Origin: Oscillospiraceae bacterium
Lineage (GTDB): Bacteria > Bacillota > Clostridia > Oscillospirales > Acutalibacteraceae
NCBI GenBank assembly: GCA_012520505.1
Contig: JAAYOC010000030.1
Location: forward strand, 1-63,354
Direction of reading: 5' to 3'
Length of the DNA: 63,354 nt
Shown: piece after piece, positions 17,124 to 26,735 of the stretch
Layout: every line of letters begins with the position of its first letter
Position numbering within the stretch: position 1 is the first letter of the stretch
The notes under the pieces: generated by a model
The model's database searches: none
What the model saw: only the letters and a program-made list of their open reading frames with translations
What the model was told of the DNA's origin: nothing
Program-made: the position numbers and the translations under genes

Positions 17124-18620
17124 ATGCCGACAGAGAATAAAGTCAGAACACCTAGACGTACGACACTTTTCTTTAAATATTTTCGTATTACCATGGCAAT
17201 TATTTTAGTTACAATTATGTCAATTGGTATTGTGTTTCTTATATTCCTCACGAATTATTGGACGGTATCGTCAGTTACATCGCTTAAAAGTAACGCAAAG
17301 AGCATTGCAAGCACGGCAGAAGCTTTGTTTATAAATAGAAAAATGGAAACAGATAGTGCAGAGTCAAATCTCATTCTTTGCAATTCACTTAGTATGGTTT
17401 CTGCATCTATCAATGCTGATGTTTTTATGACTGATGCTACGGGCAAGATAATTCTTTGTAAGGATCATATTAACGCAAAGATGGAAGTTATTAATGATGG
17501 CAAGTGCCCGGTTCATGATGGGTATAAGATGCCTGAAAGAATAGTGGCAAAATTAAAAGAGGGAGGGTATCATACACTTGATACTTTAACTGATCCTCAT
17601 GGTAAATTGTATGTCGTTGTAGGTGAACCAATAGAATATGAGGGTAAAACAGTCGGTGCTATTTTCGCAGTGGCGCCGGTTCTTGAAACTCTCGGTCCTT
17701 ATACGGTTGAAATATTTAAGCTCTTTGGCGGAGCTTCAACAGTTTCTATTGTGTTGGCTATTATTCTTATTTATGTTTTCTCATACAGATTGACAAAACC
17801 GCTTGAAGAAATGTCAAGAATTACAAAACTTTATGCACGTGGAGATTTTTCACAACGCATAATACTTAGAGGAAATGATGAACTGACTGACCTTGCTCGA
17901 AATTTAAATGCAATGGGTCGTTCTCTTTCTGTACTTGAAGACTCAAGGAGAAGTTTTGTTGCAAATGTGTCCCATGAGCTTAAAACTCCAATGACGAGTA
18001 TTTCCGGTTTTATTGATGGAATACTTGATGGCACAATCTCTCCTTCAGAAGAAAAGGCATATTTAAGGATAGTAAGTGACGAGGTAAAACGCCTTTCATC
18101 TTTGGTAATGACAATGCTTATGTTGTCAAAGATTGAAGCAGGTGAAGAAGAACTTGAATTAGAGGAGACAGAAATAAACGAACTTCTTTTTGATGCACTT
18201 TTGAATTTTGAAAAATCTATTGAAGAGGCAAAAATTAAAGTTGAAGGTTTTGAAAAAATGAAACGTGTTAAGGTTTTTGCTGATGAGAAGATGCTTTATC
18301 AAGTCGTATATAATCTTTATGACAATGCATTAAAGTTTACGAATGTTGGAGGTACAATTGAGGTAGGTCTTGAAGAACGTCAAGATCGAGCATATGTTAG
18401 TATTTCTAATACAGGTGAAGGAATTATGCATCGTGAGCTTGAACGTGTGTTTGAACGCTTTTATAAGACTGATAAATCTAGAAGTCAACACGTAGAGGGT
18501 GTAGGTCTTGGTTTAAACCTTGTAAAAAATATTGTTGAACTCCATGGCGGAGAGGTATCAGTAAGCAGTGATCCTGGACTAGTTACTACTTTTAGTTTTT
18601 GGATTCCTAAAAATCAATAG
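17124..18620 (+). CDS. Membrane sensor histidine kinase
   Basis: The 498-residue kinase partners the upstream regulator. It has a cytoplasmic basic N terminus, a first membrane span (about 23-44), an extracellular sensor domain of about 155 residues (45-200), a second span (202-220), a HAMP linker (221-275), the HisKA domain with phospho-acceptor His284 (NVSHELKTP), and an HATPase domain with N box (YNLYDNALKF), G1 (NTGEGI) and G2 (GVGLGLNLV) motifs. The sensor domain has a CACHE/PAS-like pattern with two cysteines (CKD, KCPVHDG). Close spacing to the regulator indicates one transcript. Confidence 0.96.
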   Translation: MPTENKVRTPRRTTLFFKYFRITMAIILVTIMSIGIVFLIFLTNYWTVSSVTSLKSNAKSIASTAEALFINRKMETDSAESNLILCNSLSMVSASINADVFMTDATGKIILCKDHINAKMEVINDGKCPVHDGYKMPERIVAKLKEGGYHTLDTLTDPHGKLYVVVGEPIEYEGKTVGAIFAVAPVLETLGPYTVEIFKLFGGASTVSIVLAIILIYVFSYRLTKPLEEMSRITKLYARGDFSQRIILRGNDELTDLARNLNAMGRSLSVLEDSRRSFVANVSHELKTPMTSISGFIDGILDGTISPSEEKAYLRIVSDEVKRLSSLVMTMLMLSKIEAGEEELELEETEINELLFDALLNFEKSIEEAKIKVEGFEKMKRVKVFADEKMLYQVVYNLYDNALKFTNVGGTIEVGLEERQDRAYVSISNTGEGIMHRELERVFERFYKTDKSRSQHVEGVGLGLNLVKNIVELHGGEVSVSSDPGLVTTFSFWIPKNQ

Positions 18621-18640
18621 TCAAGGGGTAAGGTAAATTT

Positions 18641-19867
18641 ATGGAAAATAATAAAAAACGTGGCAATCTTGGTCGTAATATATTCGTTAGTTTAGTAGTT
18701 GCAATTTTGCTTGTAGCTATTGCTTCTGTAGCTTTTGTTTTAGCAACAGAAGGTGTACATCAGTTTAAAAGGGATAGTAGTAAAATAGAAGCAATTGATA
18801 AAGATGCAGCCTTAAAAACCGGTGAATCAAAAGAATACAACGAAAAAAATACCGATGGCACACTTACGAGTGTTGAGGTTGCAGAGAAAGTTAAACCTTC
18901 AGTGGTAGCAGTTGTAACTTATAACGGTAATTCTGTATATGGTGAAGGTTCAGGTGTAGTAATGAGTAAAACTAACGATGGTTTTACTTATATAATTACC
19001 TGTGCACATATTGTTAGCACAAAAGGAGTTACTGCAGTTATAGAACTTGAAGATGGAACCCAATTCAATGCTACTGTTATTGGTTATGATTCCAGAACAG
19101 ATATTGCAGTTCTTAGAATTAAAACGACTAAATTGAAGGTAGCTGAATTTGGTGATTCTTCAGTTTTAAAGGTAGGCGAGCCGATTTATGCAGTTGGTAA
19201 TCCGGGTGGAACGGCGTTTTACGGTTCCTTTACTGGTGGCTATGTTTCTGCGATTGACAGACCTACTACAACATCTTCATCTGCATATTCAATGGAATGC
19301 ATTCAACACGATGCTGCAATCAATCCTGGAAATTCCGGTGGTGCTCTTGTTAACAGTTTCGGTCAAGTAGTTGGGATTAATTCATCAAAGATTGCCGCTG
19401 AGGAATATGAAGGAATGGGATTTGCAATTCCAATTTCTGTTGCAAAGGAAATTGTAGATGATATTCTTGCAAACGGTTATGTTGTTAATAGAGCAAAACT
19501 GGGGATTCAATATCTTCCGGCAAACCAAAATCAAACATACAACATGATTGTGAAGATGAAAAATCTTCCGGCAGGTTCAATTATTATTGCAGAAATTGAT
19601 AAAGATGGTGCTCTTGCAGGAACTGATGCAGTAGCAGGAGACCTTATTGTTGCGGTAAATGGAAAATCTCTTGATAAAGTAGAAGTTCTCCTAAAAGTAA
19701 TTGAAAAATCAAATGTAGGAGATAAGTTGAAACTTTCGATTGTACATATAAACGATGATTATAGTATTGAAGAATTTGAGATTACAGTAACTCTTGTCGA
19801 AGACAGAGGATTTCAACGAGAACAAAGGGAAAACGAGAATAATTTTAAGAATCCGTTTAGTCCATAA
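18641..19867 (+). CDS. HtrA/DegP-like membrane serine protease with PDZ domain
   Basis: This 408-residue envelope quality-control protease has an N-terminal membrane anchor (about 14-35), a Ser/Asn/Lys linker, and a trypsin-like domain with the triad His123 (ITCAHIV), Asp154 (RTDIAVL) and Ser232 (INPGNSGG). One PDZ domain follows (about 285-385), and the protein ends in a charged Asn/Arg/Glu tail. It lies 20 bases after the kinase gene with only a weak AAGGGG/AAGG site, so it is probably part of the two-component operon. HtrA genes are frequent targets of CssRS-type systems, which supports a cell-wall or secretion-stress role. Confidence 0.94.
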   Translation: MENNKKRGNLGRNIFVSLVVAILLVAIASVAFVLATEGVHQFKRDSSKIEAIDKDAALKTGESKEYNEKNTDGTLTSVEVAEKVKPSVVAVVTYNGNSVYGEGSGVVMSKTNDGFTYIITCAHIVSTKGVTAVIELEDGTQFNATVIGYDSRTDIAVLRIKTTKLKVAEFGDSSVLKVGEPIYAVGNPGGTAFYGSFTGGYVSAIDRPTTTSSSAYSMECIQHDAAINPGNSGGALVNSFGQVVGINSSKIAAEEYEGMGFAIPISVAKEIVDDILANGYVVNRAKLGIQYLPANQNQTYNMIVKMKNLPAGSIIIAEIDKDGALAGTDAVAGDLIVAVNGKSLDKVEVLLKVIEKSNVGDKLKLSIVHINDDYSIEEFEITVTLVEDRGFQREQRENENNFKNPFSP

Positions 19868-19872
19868 AAAAG

Positions 19873-19938
19873 CTTCCCCTATGAATTTCTTACAGGTTTA
19901 CAAATGTAAAACCGTGTGTTATGATCTTTCATGGGGAG
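19873..19938 (+). promoter_or_regulatory. Autoregulated tetR promoter with operator, inside a ribosome-site hairpin
   Basis: TTTACA (19897-19902), 17 bases and TATGAT (19920-19925) form a promoter. The inverted repeat TTTACA-AA-TGTAAA, extended to GG...CC (19895-19913), covers its -35 element, the usual place for a TetR-family autorepressor operator. CTTCCCCTATGAA (19873-19885) can pair, with two bulged bases, with TTCATGGGGAG (19928-19938), which contains the ribosome site. That hairpin can form only in read-through RNA from htrA, not in RNA started at this promoter. Confidence 0.65.
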
Positions 19939-19948
19939 TGTTCATTAT

Positions 19949-20554
19949 ATGGTGAAAAAAAATTCAATTTCAGTTAAATCAAAAAGGAAAATTACAGAGT
20001 CGTTACTTGAGATAATGAGGGAAACTTCTTACAATAAAATCTCAGTTAAAGATATAGTCGAGAAGGCTGGACTTACGAGGCAAACTTTTTATCATAACTT
20101 TAAAACAAAAGAAGATGTTATTATTGCAGAACTTGATGAATATTTTAAAGATTTTTTTAAATATTTGATTGCAAATAGGGTTGTGGATATTGAAAATATC
20201 ATCTGTTACTACTTTCTTTATTGGCAAAAAAATGAAGATTTTGCAAAACTTATGATTAAAAATAATTTGGAATATGTTTTTAACGATAGAATTCCAAAAT
20301 ATTTTAAAATAATGAAATCATTTATTGAAGCAAATTCAGACCTTGCGGAGGTTGAACTAGAATATACATATGCGGCAGTTTGCGGAGCTATTACAACCCT
20401 ATTGCTTATATGGATTAAAAATGGACAGGAGAAAAATCCACAGGAAATGGCAAAATTTGTAATGGAATTTATGTATGGGAACACTTGTCAAAAAATCCTA
20501 CCTTCTATGGTTCTCTCTCCACAAAAAGAATTTGAAGCAATGTCAAAGGATTAA
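19949..20554 (+). CDS. TetR/AcrR-family transcriptional regulator
   Basis: The 201-residue regulator has the N-terminal TetR helix-turn-helix (about residues 10-55), with the signature SVKDIVEKAGLTRQTFYHNF and the following FKTKEDVI helix. A helical ligand-binding domain follows, with the layout of the DhaS-like TetR_C_33 group. The ATG at 19949 is chosen because GGGGAG lies 10 bases before it. An ATG 18 bases earlier overlaps that site. No transporter or enzyme lies next to it that would reveal its ligand, so its main target here is probably its own promoter. Confidence 0.9.
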   Translation: MVKKNSISVKSKRKITESLLEIMRETSYNKISVKDIVEKAGLTRQTFYHNFKTKEDVIIAELDEYFKDFFKYLIANRVVDIENIICYYFLYWQKNEDFAKLMIKNNLEYVFNDRIPKYFKIMKSFIEANSDLAEVELEYTYAAVCGAITTLLLIWIKNGQEKNPQEMAKFVMEFMYGNTCQKILPSMVLSPQKEFEAMSKD

Positions 20555-20599
20555 TAACAGTACTAAGCATCCAGTTGAAAGTTTTGAAAGTTAAGTTAT

Positions 20600-20637
20600 G
20601 AACAATAAAGCGAGCATCGCTTTATTGTTCTTTTTCT
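20600..20637 (+). terminator. Terminator after the tetR gene
   Basis: A perfect 14-base-pair stem (GAACAATAAAGCGA with TCGCTTTATTGTTC) with a 3-base loop runs directly into TTTTTCTT. Confidence 0.96.
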
Positions 20638-20664
20638 TGACAATACAATAGGTATAGTTATAAA
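20637..20664 (+). promoter_or_regulatory. Promoter of the rny operon
   Basis: TTGACA follows the terminator T-tract immediately, with TATAAA after 16 bases. The leader to the TTG start is about 70 bases. Confidence 0.7.
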
Positions 20665-20740
20665 ATATTATGGATAATGTGGTGCTTTGTATTTTAATAC
20701 TTCAAATATCACAAATTTAATAGGGAGGTGTGTTGACACT

Positions 20741-22294
20741 TTGGATTCAAATATTGTAATTGTAATAGTTATTGCAGCTGCCATTTTGTTTTTAATCATA
20801 GGCTTTATTATCGGCCAGTTATATAGAAAAAAGGTCGCAGAAGCAGCTATCGGTTCAGCAAATCAGGAAGCTACAAGAATTATAAATCAGGCTATGACAA
20901 CGGCCGAACAGAAGAAAAAGGAAGCAATTTTAGAAGCTAAAGATGATATCCACAAACAACGTTCAGAAGCTGAACGAGATTTAAGAGAAAGACGTGCAGA
21001 GGTACAACGTCAAGAAAAACGTCTTATTCAAAAAGAAGAAAGCATTGATAAAAAAACAGATGCAATTGATAAGAAAAATGATGTTTTGGTTCAAAAACTT
21101 GAAGATGCCGATAAAAAAATTGAGGAGGCTGAAAGCTTAAAAAAGAGCCAAATTGAAATGCTTGAAAAAATTTCAGGTTATTCAAAAGAACAAGCTAAAG
21201 CATTTTTACTTACACAACTTGAAGGAGATCTTGAACACGAAAAAGCAGTTCGCGTCCTTGAATATAAGGAGAGAACAAAAGAAGAGGCTGACACCCTTGC
21301 ACGCGAAATTATTACAACAGCTATTCAGCGTTGTGCAGCAGACCATGCAGCTGAATCAACAGTATCAGTTGTTGTTTTACCAAATGATGAAATGAAAGGG
21401 CGCATAATAGGTCGTGAGGGTAGAAATATTAGAGCAATTGAGACCATTACAGGTGTTGACCTTATTATAGATGACACGCCGGAAGCAATTACTGTTTCAT
21501 GTTTTGACCCTGTAAGGCGGGAGGTAGCAAGATTAACACTTGAGCGTCTAATTCAAGATGGACGTATTCATCCGGCTCGTATTGAAGAAACAGTTGAAAA
21601 AGCACGTCGTGATGTAGATCAAACAATTAAGCAAACAGGTGAACGTGCAGTTCTTGATGCCGGTGTTGGAGGTATACATCCTGAAATAGTGAAGTTACTC
21701 GGTCGTTTAAAGTATCGTACAAGTTACGGACAAAATGTACTTAATCATTCACTCGAAGTTTCATATATTGCCGGTCTTATTGCTGCTGAACTTGGTGCAG
21801 ATGTAAAACTTGCTAAACGTGCAGGTCTTCTCCATGATATTGGTAAGGCAATTGACCATGAGTACGATGGGACCCATGTTCAACTCGGTGTTGAATTTGC
21901 GAGGAAATATAAAGAAAACGATGCAGTTGTTCATGCAATTCATGCACACCACAACGATGTTGAACCGAAGACAATCGTGGCTTGTATTGTTCAAGCTGCC
22001 GACGCAATTTCTGCAGCTCGACCGGGCGCTCGACGTGAGAATATAGAAAACTATATCAAGCGTCTTGAAAAACTTGAAGAAATTGCAACTTCATTTGATG
22101 GTGTAGATACATCTTTTGCAATTCAGGCAGGTCGTGAAATCAGAATTATGGTTAAACCTGAAGATGTTACTGATGATAAAATGATACTCATAGCACATGA
22201 TGTTGTTAAGAAAATTGAAGAAGAATTGGAATATCCGGGTCAAATCAAAGTACATGTTGTTAGAGAAAGTCGCGCAATAGATTATGCGAAATAA
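20741..22294 (+). CDS. rny: Ribonuclease Y
   Basis: RNase Y is the membrane-bound endonuclease that starts mRNA decay in most Firmicutes. The 517-residue protein has an N-terminal membrane span (about 5-25), a long charged coiled coil (about 35-180), a KH domain with [15 protein letters not shown] (about 220-234), and an HD domain with the metal-binding pair His365-Asp366 ([10 protein letters not shown]). The start is a TTG, because no ATG fits and GGGAGGTG lies 10 bases before it. From there the protein has the usual length and begins MDSNIVI. It heads a unit with ymdB, the classic partner of rny. Confidence 0.95.
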   Translation: MDSNIVIVIVIAAAILFLIIGFIIGQLYRKKVAEAAIGSANQEATRIINQAMTTAEQKKKEAILEAKDDIHKQRSEAERDLRERRAEVQRQEKRLIQKEESIDKKTDAIDKKNDVLVQKLEDADKKIEEAESLKKSQIEMLEKISGYSKEQAKAFLLTQLEGDLEHEKAVRVLEYKERTKEEADTLAREIITTAIQRCAADHAAESTVSVVVLPNDEMKGRIIGREGRNIRAIETITGVDLIIDDTPEAITVSCFDPVRREVARLTLERLIQDGRIHPARIEETVEKARRDVDQTIKQTGERAVLDAGVGGIHPEIVKLLGRLKYRTSYGQNVLNHSLEVSYIAGLIAAELGADVKLAKRAGLLHDIGKAIDHEYDGTHVQLGVEFARKYKENDAVVHAIHAHHNDVEPKTIVACIVQAADAISAARPGARRENIENYIKRLEKLEEIATSFDGVDTSFAIQAGREIRIMVKPEDVTDDKMILIAHDVVKKIEEELEYPGQIKVHVVRESRAIDYAK

Positions 22295-22299
22295 AAGTT

Positions 22300-22324
22300 A
22301 AGGGGCAGACTTTAAAATCTGCCC
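22300..22324 (+). other. Hairpin between rny and ymdB
   Basis: A 9-base-pair G+C-rich stem (AGGGGCAGA with TCTGCCCT) with an 8-base loop lies in the 57-base gap. No T-run follows, so it is not a normal terminator. It may be a partial attenuator or an RNA-stability element. Confidence 0.6.
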
Positions 22325-22351
22325 TCATGCTTTCTCATAGAAAGGCTAATC

Positions 22352-23131
22352 ATGAAAGTATTTGCTGTCGGAGATGTTGTAGGAACCTCCGGCTTAGAAT
22401 TTCTTAGAAAAATATTACCCAACATAAAACAAGAATACGGTGTAGATGTTTGCATAGTTAATGGTGAAAATTCAGCAGATGGTAATGGAATTACACCCGT
22501 ATCTTGTGAACATATTTTTACTAGTGGCGCTGATGTTATTACAACCGGTAACCATGCTTATAGGCGTAAAGAAATGTATGAATTTTTTGATACAAACGAA
22601 TTTGTTTTACGACCTATAAACTTTCCGGAAGGAACTCCGGGACGAGGAAGAGTTATTGTTGACAAGGGAATATGCAAAGTAGCAGTAATTAATTTAATGG
22701 GGACTATGTTTATGGATCCCCTTGATAATCCCTTTTCAGTAATAGATAAGGTACTGGAAAGTGAAGAAATAAAAAAATGTAAAATAAAGATTGTTGATTT
22801 TCATGCGGAAACAACTTCAGAAAAAAGAGCAATGGGCTTTTATTTGGATGGTAGAGTTTCTGTTCTTTTTGGAACTCACACTCATGTACAGACTGCCGAT
22901 GAACAAGTTCTTGAAAATGGAACAGGATATATTACAGATCTTGGAATGACGGGAACATTTAATTCGGTTCTTGGTGTAAATCCAAAAATTGTAATTGACA
23001 AGTTTAAATATAATATGCCGGCAAGATTCGATTGGATTCGAGGAGAATCTATCCTTTGCGGATGTATATTTGATATTGATGACAAGACAGGAAATTGTAT
23101 GGCTGTTACGCGAATTCAAATTAAGGAGTGA
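22352..23131 (+). CDS. ymdB: YmdB-family metallophosphoesterase
   Basis: The 259-residue protein matches the TIGR00282 YmdB family, which in Bacillus hydrolyses 2',3'-cyclic nucleotides and affects the motility/biofilm choice. Two-metal site motifs are clear: VGDVVG (7-12), NGENSADGNG, GNHAYRR, DFHAETTSEK and GTHTHVQTADEQ. The length matches the family, and the cytoplasmic location fits because there is no signal peptide. It follows rny, the conserved order in Firmicutes, so the two are probably coexpressed and may both act on RNA turnover. Confidence 0.95.
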   Translation: MKVFAVGDVVGTSGLEFLRKILPNIKQEYGVDVCIVNGENSADGNGITPVSCEHIFTSGADVITTGNHAYRRKEMYEFFDTNEFVLRPINFPEGTPGRGRVIVDKGICKVAVINLMGTMFMDPLDNPFSVIDKVLESEEIKKCKIKIVDFHAETTSEKRAMGFYLDGRVSVLFGTHTHVQTADEQVLENGTGYITDLGMTGTFNSVLGVNPKIVIDKFKYNMPARFDWIRGESILCGCIFDIDDKTGNCMAVTRIQIKE

Positions 23132-23136
23132 GTGCA

Positions 23137-24552
23137 TTGAACTTTCTAAAAAGAATAGTTGCATTGGCACTTGTTTTTGCTATGCTCTTTTTGTTCGCTG
23201 CATGTAACAGAGACGATAAAAATCCGGATGATTCTTCAAACAAAAATGGTGTAACGGAAGCAGAACGTTTAGTTGAGCTTCCTTATTCAAGAGAAGATGG
23301 ACTTAATCCTTTCTTTGCCGAGAGTCTTCTCAACAACGGGATAATGCCACTTCTTTATTCAGGCCTTTTTTATTTAGATGCAAATTATGAAGCACAAAAA
23401 AGTATTGCAAGTGGTATTGAAATTAATGGAAAAGAGACGGTCGTTACGATAGATGCCTCAAAGAAATTTTCAAATGGTAGTGGCATTTTGGCATCTGATA
23501 TTGTATATTCTTTTGAGCTCGCAAAAGCTTCGCTATATTATGGTTCAATGTTAGAGACAATTGAATCTTGTGCTGCTGTAAACAGTAGTACGGTTTCTTT
23601 TGTTACACTGATGAAAGATGTATATATTGCAGGAGTATTAACTTTTCCAATTGTAAAAAGAGGTACTGCAATAGATAAAAAGTCTATTCCTGTCGGTGCA
23701 GGAAAATATAAATATGAAATAATTACCGAAGGTGGGAAACTGGTTTCATCAGAAGGTGCAGCAGATGTTATTCTAAAAAATGTGACAAATACCGATTCAC
23801 TTCTTCATAGTTTAGTTGTTGGTAATTATGATGCGGTTTTGGATGATTTAAGCGGTGGCAAGTCGCAGAGAATAAATGCTTCAGCTGTTCAAGTAGATTT
23901 AAACAATTTAATTTTCCTTGGAGTAAATCATGTAGGAGCATTTAATGATTCAGAACTTGTTAAAAATTTAAATATTGCACTCGATAAAGAAAGCCTTATA
24001 AATATCGGCTTTGAGGGTTATGGTATTGTTGCAGATACTCCATTTAACCCAAATTGGTATGTATTGGATGAATATAAGCCGAAAAAGGTATATGCTGATG
24101 AGTCAAAAGAATATATAAAGAAGAAACTTTCAAAACGGGTTGTTACAGTTCTTGTAAATTCAGATAACAACTTTAAAGTTAAGTTTGCTGAAGAATTATG
24201 TTCGCAGTTAGGAAAATTAGGGGTAAAAACAAAGTTATCGTCTGTTCCTTTTTCAGTTTATAAGTCGGGAATAGAAGGCGGATATTATGACCTTTACGTG
24301 GGTGAATATAAATTATGTGGAGATATGAATATATCAAGACTTATAAATACTGAAGTGACTAAGTCAGCATATTATAGCTTCATGTCAGGCTCTCAAAATA
24401 TTGGAGAATTTATGGCAGTTTTTAATGATGATATGCCATTTATTCCGGTAGCATTCAGAATGGGTATTTTGGCTTATTCCAGAGAACTTCAGGCGGAAGT
24501 AAATCCGTTGCCAAATAATGTGTTTGCAAATTTGGCAGAGTGGTCTTTATAG
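23137..24552 (+). CDS. Lipoprotein substrate-binding protein of the peptide/nickel ABC family (SBP_bac_5), orphan
   Basis: The protein of about 471 residues has a lipoprotein signal peptide (hydrophobic stretch ending LFAAC at about residue 24), then a family 5 solute-binding fold recognisable by LPYSREDGLNPFF, LYSGLFYLD, a KKFSNGSGILASDIVYSFE motif and FNPNWYVLDEYKP. No permease or ATPase gene lies nearby, so it either serves transporters encoded elsewhere or has another envelope role. The TTG at 23137 is chosen because AAGGAG lies 9 bases before it. A GTG overlapping the ymdB stop (23128) is too close to that site. It interrupts an otherwise conserved RNA/cell-wall gene order. Confidence 0.8.
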   Translation: MNFLKRIVALALVFAMLFLFAACNRDDKNPDDSSNKNGVTEAERLVELPYSREDGLNPFFAESLLNNGIMPLLYSGLFYLDANYEAQKSIASGIEINGKETVVTIDASKKFSNGSGILASDIVYSFELAKASLYYGSMLETIESCAAVNSSTVSFVTLMKDVYIAGVLTFPIVKRGTAIDKKSIPVGAGKYKYEIITEGGKLVSSEGAADVILKNVTNTDSLLHSLVVGNYDAVLDDLSGGKSQRINASAVQVDLNNLIFLGVNHVGAFNDSELVKNLNIALDKESLINIGFEGYGIVADTPFNPNWYVLDEYKPKKVYADESKEYIKKKLSKRVVTVLVNSDNNFKVKFAEELCSQLGKLGVKTKLSSVPFSVYKSGIEGGYYDLYVGEYKLCGDMNISRLINTEVTKSAYYSFMSGSQNIGEFMAVFNDDMPFIPVAFRMGILAYSRELQAEVNPLPNNVFANLAEWSL

Positions 24553-24649
24553 GTTAAGTAAGGATGGTTTGCAAGTTAAGACCGGTTTTCATAGGGTTTT
24601 TATAGATTAATTATTTTAATGAACTTTATTTACAAGGGTTGGTGTTTTT

Positions 24650-25003
24650 ATGGTAGCTTTTGAAAATGCTTTGGGAACAATCGAAATAAGTGAGGCATAC
24701 TTTTCACAACTTCTCGGAAGTGTTGTTCCAACATGTTTTGGAGTAGTTGGTATGTCAGATAGTAACGCATACCAAAATATTCGTTCCTTTCTTAATAGAA
24801 AAAAGCATTTTTTGGATAGAGGTGTTAGTGTACGTCGTGAGCCAGATGGATTGATTGTTGAATTACATATTGTAGTAACTTATGGCGTAAACATTTCTGT
24901 AGTTGTACAAAGTATTGTAAACAAGGTGCGTTATACAGTTGAAAATGCAACAGGACTCACAGTAAAAAAAGTTGACGTTTTTGTTGACTCAATGATTTCG
25001 TAA
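24650..25003 (+). CDS. Asp23/Gls24 family protein (YloU-like)
   Basis: The 117-residue protein has the Asp23 layout: EISEAYFSQLL near the N terminus, the V-V-P-T...GVVGM block, and a C-terminal half ending in VEVHIVVTYGVNI-like strands and a VDVFVDSM end. Family members are small envelope- or cell-pole-associated proteins linked to alkaline and cell-wall stress. Here it stands 16 bases before a FakA-like gene and close to recG, the yloU-yloV-recG order of Bacillus. That context supports the YloU assignment. Confidence 0.9.
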   Translation: MVAFENALGTIEISEAYFSQLLGSVVPTCFGVVGMSDSNAYQNIRSFLNRKKHFLDRGVSVRREPDGLIVELHIVVTYGVNISVVVQSIVNKVRYTVENATGLTVKKVDVFVDSMIS

Positions 25004-25018
25004 AGGTAGGAAATAAGT

Positions 25019-26671
25019 TTGGTAAAAGGTGCGGTACTACGTGATGCCATTATTTCAGCGGCAAATAACGTAGCAAATCATAGACAGGAAGTGGATTCAC
25101 TTAATGTCTTCCCGGTACCGGATGGTGATACGGGAACTAACATGTGTATGACAATGGCGTCTGCTGCAAGAGAACTTAAACTCCTGCCGGATGATGTCAC
25201 AATAACGAAAGTTGCAGACACAACATCATCTGCAATGCTCAGAGGCGCAAGAGGAAACTCGGGCGTTATACTTTCTCTTATCTTTAGAGGCATTGCAAAA
25301 GGCCTTAAAGGAAAAGAAGAGATGGAGCCTCGCGACTTTATCATTGCACTCTCATACGGTGTAGAAGCTGCTTATAAGGCTGTTATGAAGCCAACTGAAG
25401 GTACAATTCTTACAGTTGTTCGTCTTGCTACTAAAGCGGGCGCAGCCTATGGTTCTGAAAATAAAAAGGCCGATATGACAAAGGTTTGGGAAAGTGTTTG
25501 TATAGGTGCTGATGAAGCTCTTGCAATCACACCTGAACTTTTACCTGTTCTTAAAAAAGCCGGCGTTATTGATTCAGGCGGAAAAGGTTTATGTTACGCT
25601 TTCTATGGAATGCTCTCTGTATTTAAAAACGGCAAAATAATTGAAGATGAAGCAGAGAAAAAGGATAAAAAGGTATATTCTAAATCTGAAAAATTAGATA
25701 TAAAATTTGCGTATGTTACAGATATAATGATTGAAAAAGATGAAGAAAAAAAGATTAATAAGGCTCAAGCTAAAGCTTTTTTCAAGTCAATTGGTACAAA
25801 TGTTAAACTTATAGATGAAAATGGAATTATTACAATTCATCTTGCAACAAATGAACCGGGTAACGCAATTCAAGAAGCCTTGACTTATGGTCAAATGGTT
25901 AAATGTGAAATTGAAAATTTAATCCTTACTGAGGAATCAAAAGAAAAACTTAAGGCAATGGAAGAGGCTCCACAAAATGTAAAAGATGAACTTGTTCCTG
26001 TGGCTCCATTGAATGAAATAGGATTTGTAGTGGTTGCTGCCGGTGAAGGGTTAGAGCAAATGTTTAAAGAGATTGGTGCAGACATTGTTGTGTCCGGAGG
26101 ACAAACAATGAATCCTTCAACTGAGGATATTTTAAGTGCAATTGAAGCAACACCTGCAAAGACAGTATTTGTTTTTCCTAATAATAAAAATATCATCATG
26201 GCTGCTGAACAAGCTGTGCCTCTCTCTTCAGATAGAAAGGTGATTGTACTCCCGACTAGAACAATTCCGCAGGGTATTTCAGCAATGTTTAGTTTTGATC
26301 ATGTAGCAACTATTGAAGAAAATCATCTTGCGATGATGAAGGCAATAAGTGATGTTAATACAGCTCAGGTGACTTTTGCAGCCAGAGATAGTCTTATTGA
26401 TGGTAAGGAAGTAAAAGAAGGTCAAATTCTTGGTATGTCAAATGGCGCAATAACAGTAATTGATAATGATATAGTTGAAGCAGCATATAAAGCAACAAAG
26501 CAACTTTGTGGACGTAGAACGGATATGGTAACTATTTTCTATGGAGAAGGTGCGACTGAAGAAGATGCCAAAAGGCTTCAGGAAAGGCTTTCAGAAAAGT
26601 TTTCAGATGTTGAATATACAATTATTAACGGTGGGCAACCGGTTTATCATTTTATTATTTCAATAGAGTAA
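25019..26671 (+). CDS. DAK2 (DhaL) domain protein, YloV/FakA family
   Basis: The 550-residue protein begins with a DhaL nucleotide-binding domain (1-200) containing NVFPVPDGDTGTNM (29-42) and ARGNSGVILS (76-85), then a middle domain and a C-terminal domain of the YloV/FakA type. FakA phosphorylates fatty acids held by FakB (DegV) proteins, so a role in incorporating exogenous fatty acids is likely; no fakB gene lies in the window. The start is TTG with AGG upstream, in line with the family N terminus (MVKGAVLRDAI). It shares a transcript with the Asp23 gene. Confidence 0.9.
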   Translation: MVKGAVLRDAIISAANNVANHRQEVDSLNVFPVPDGDTGTNMCMTMASAARELKLLPDDVTITKVADTTSSAMLRGARGNSGVILSLIFRGIAKGLKGKEEMEPRDFIIALSYGVEAAYKAVMKPTEGTILTVVRLATKAGAAYGSENKKADMTKVWESVCIGADEALAITPELLPVLKKAGVIDSGGKGLCYAFYGMLSVFKNGKIIEDEAEKKDKKVYSKSEKLDIKFAYVTDIMIEKDEEKKINKAQAKAFFKSIGTNVKLIDENGIITIHLATNEPGNAIQEALTYGQMVKCEIENLILTEESKEKLKAMEEAPQNVKDELVPVAPLNEIGFVVVAAGEGLEQMFKEIGADIVVSGGQTMNPSTEDILSAIEATPAKTVFVFPNNKNIIMAAEQAVPLSSDRKVIVLPTRTIPQGISAMFSFDHVATIEENHLAMMKAISDVNTAQVTFAARDSLIDGKEVKEGQILGMSNGAITVIDNDIVEAAYKATKQLCGRRTDMVTIFYGEGATEEDAKRLQERLSEKFSDVEYTIINGGQPVYHFIISIE

Positions 26672-26735
26672 TTTTTCAGTGGAATAAAAGATAATAATTT
26701 TTTAAATAGAATTATGGTAGTTAAGGAGGAGGACA

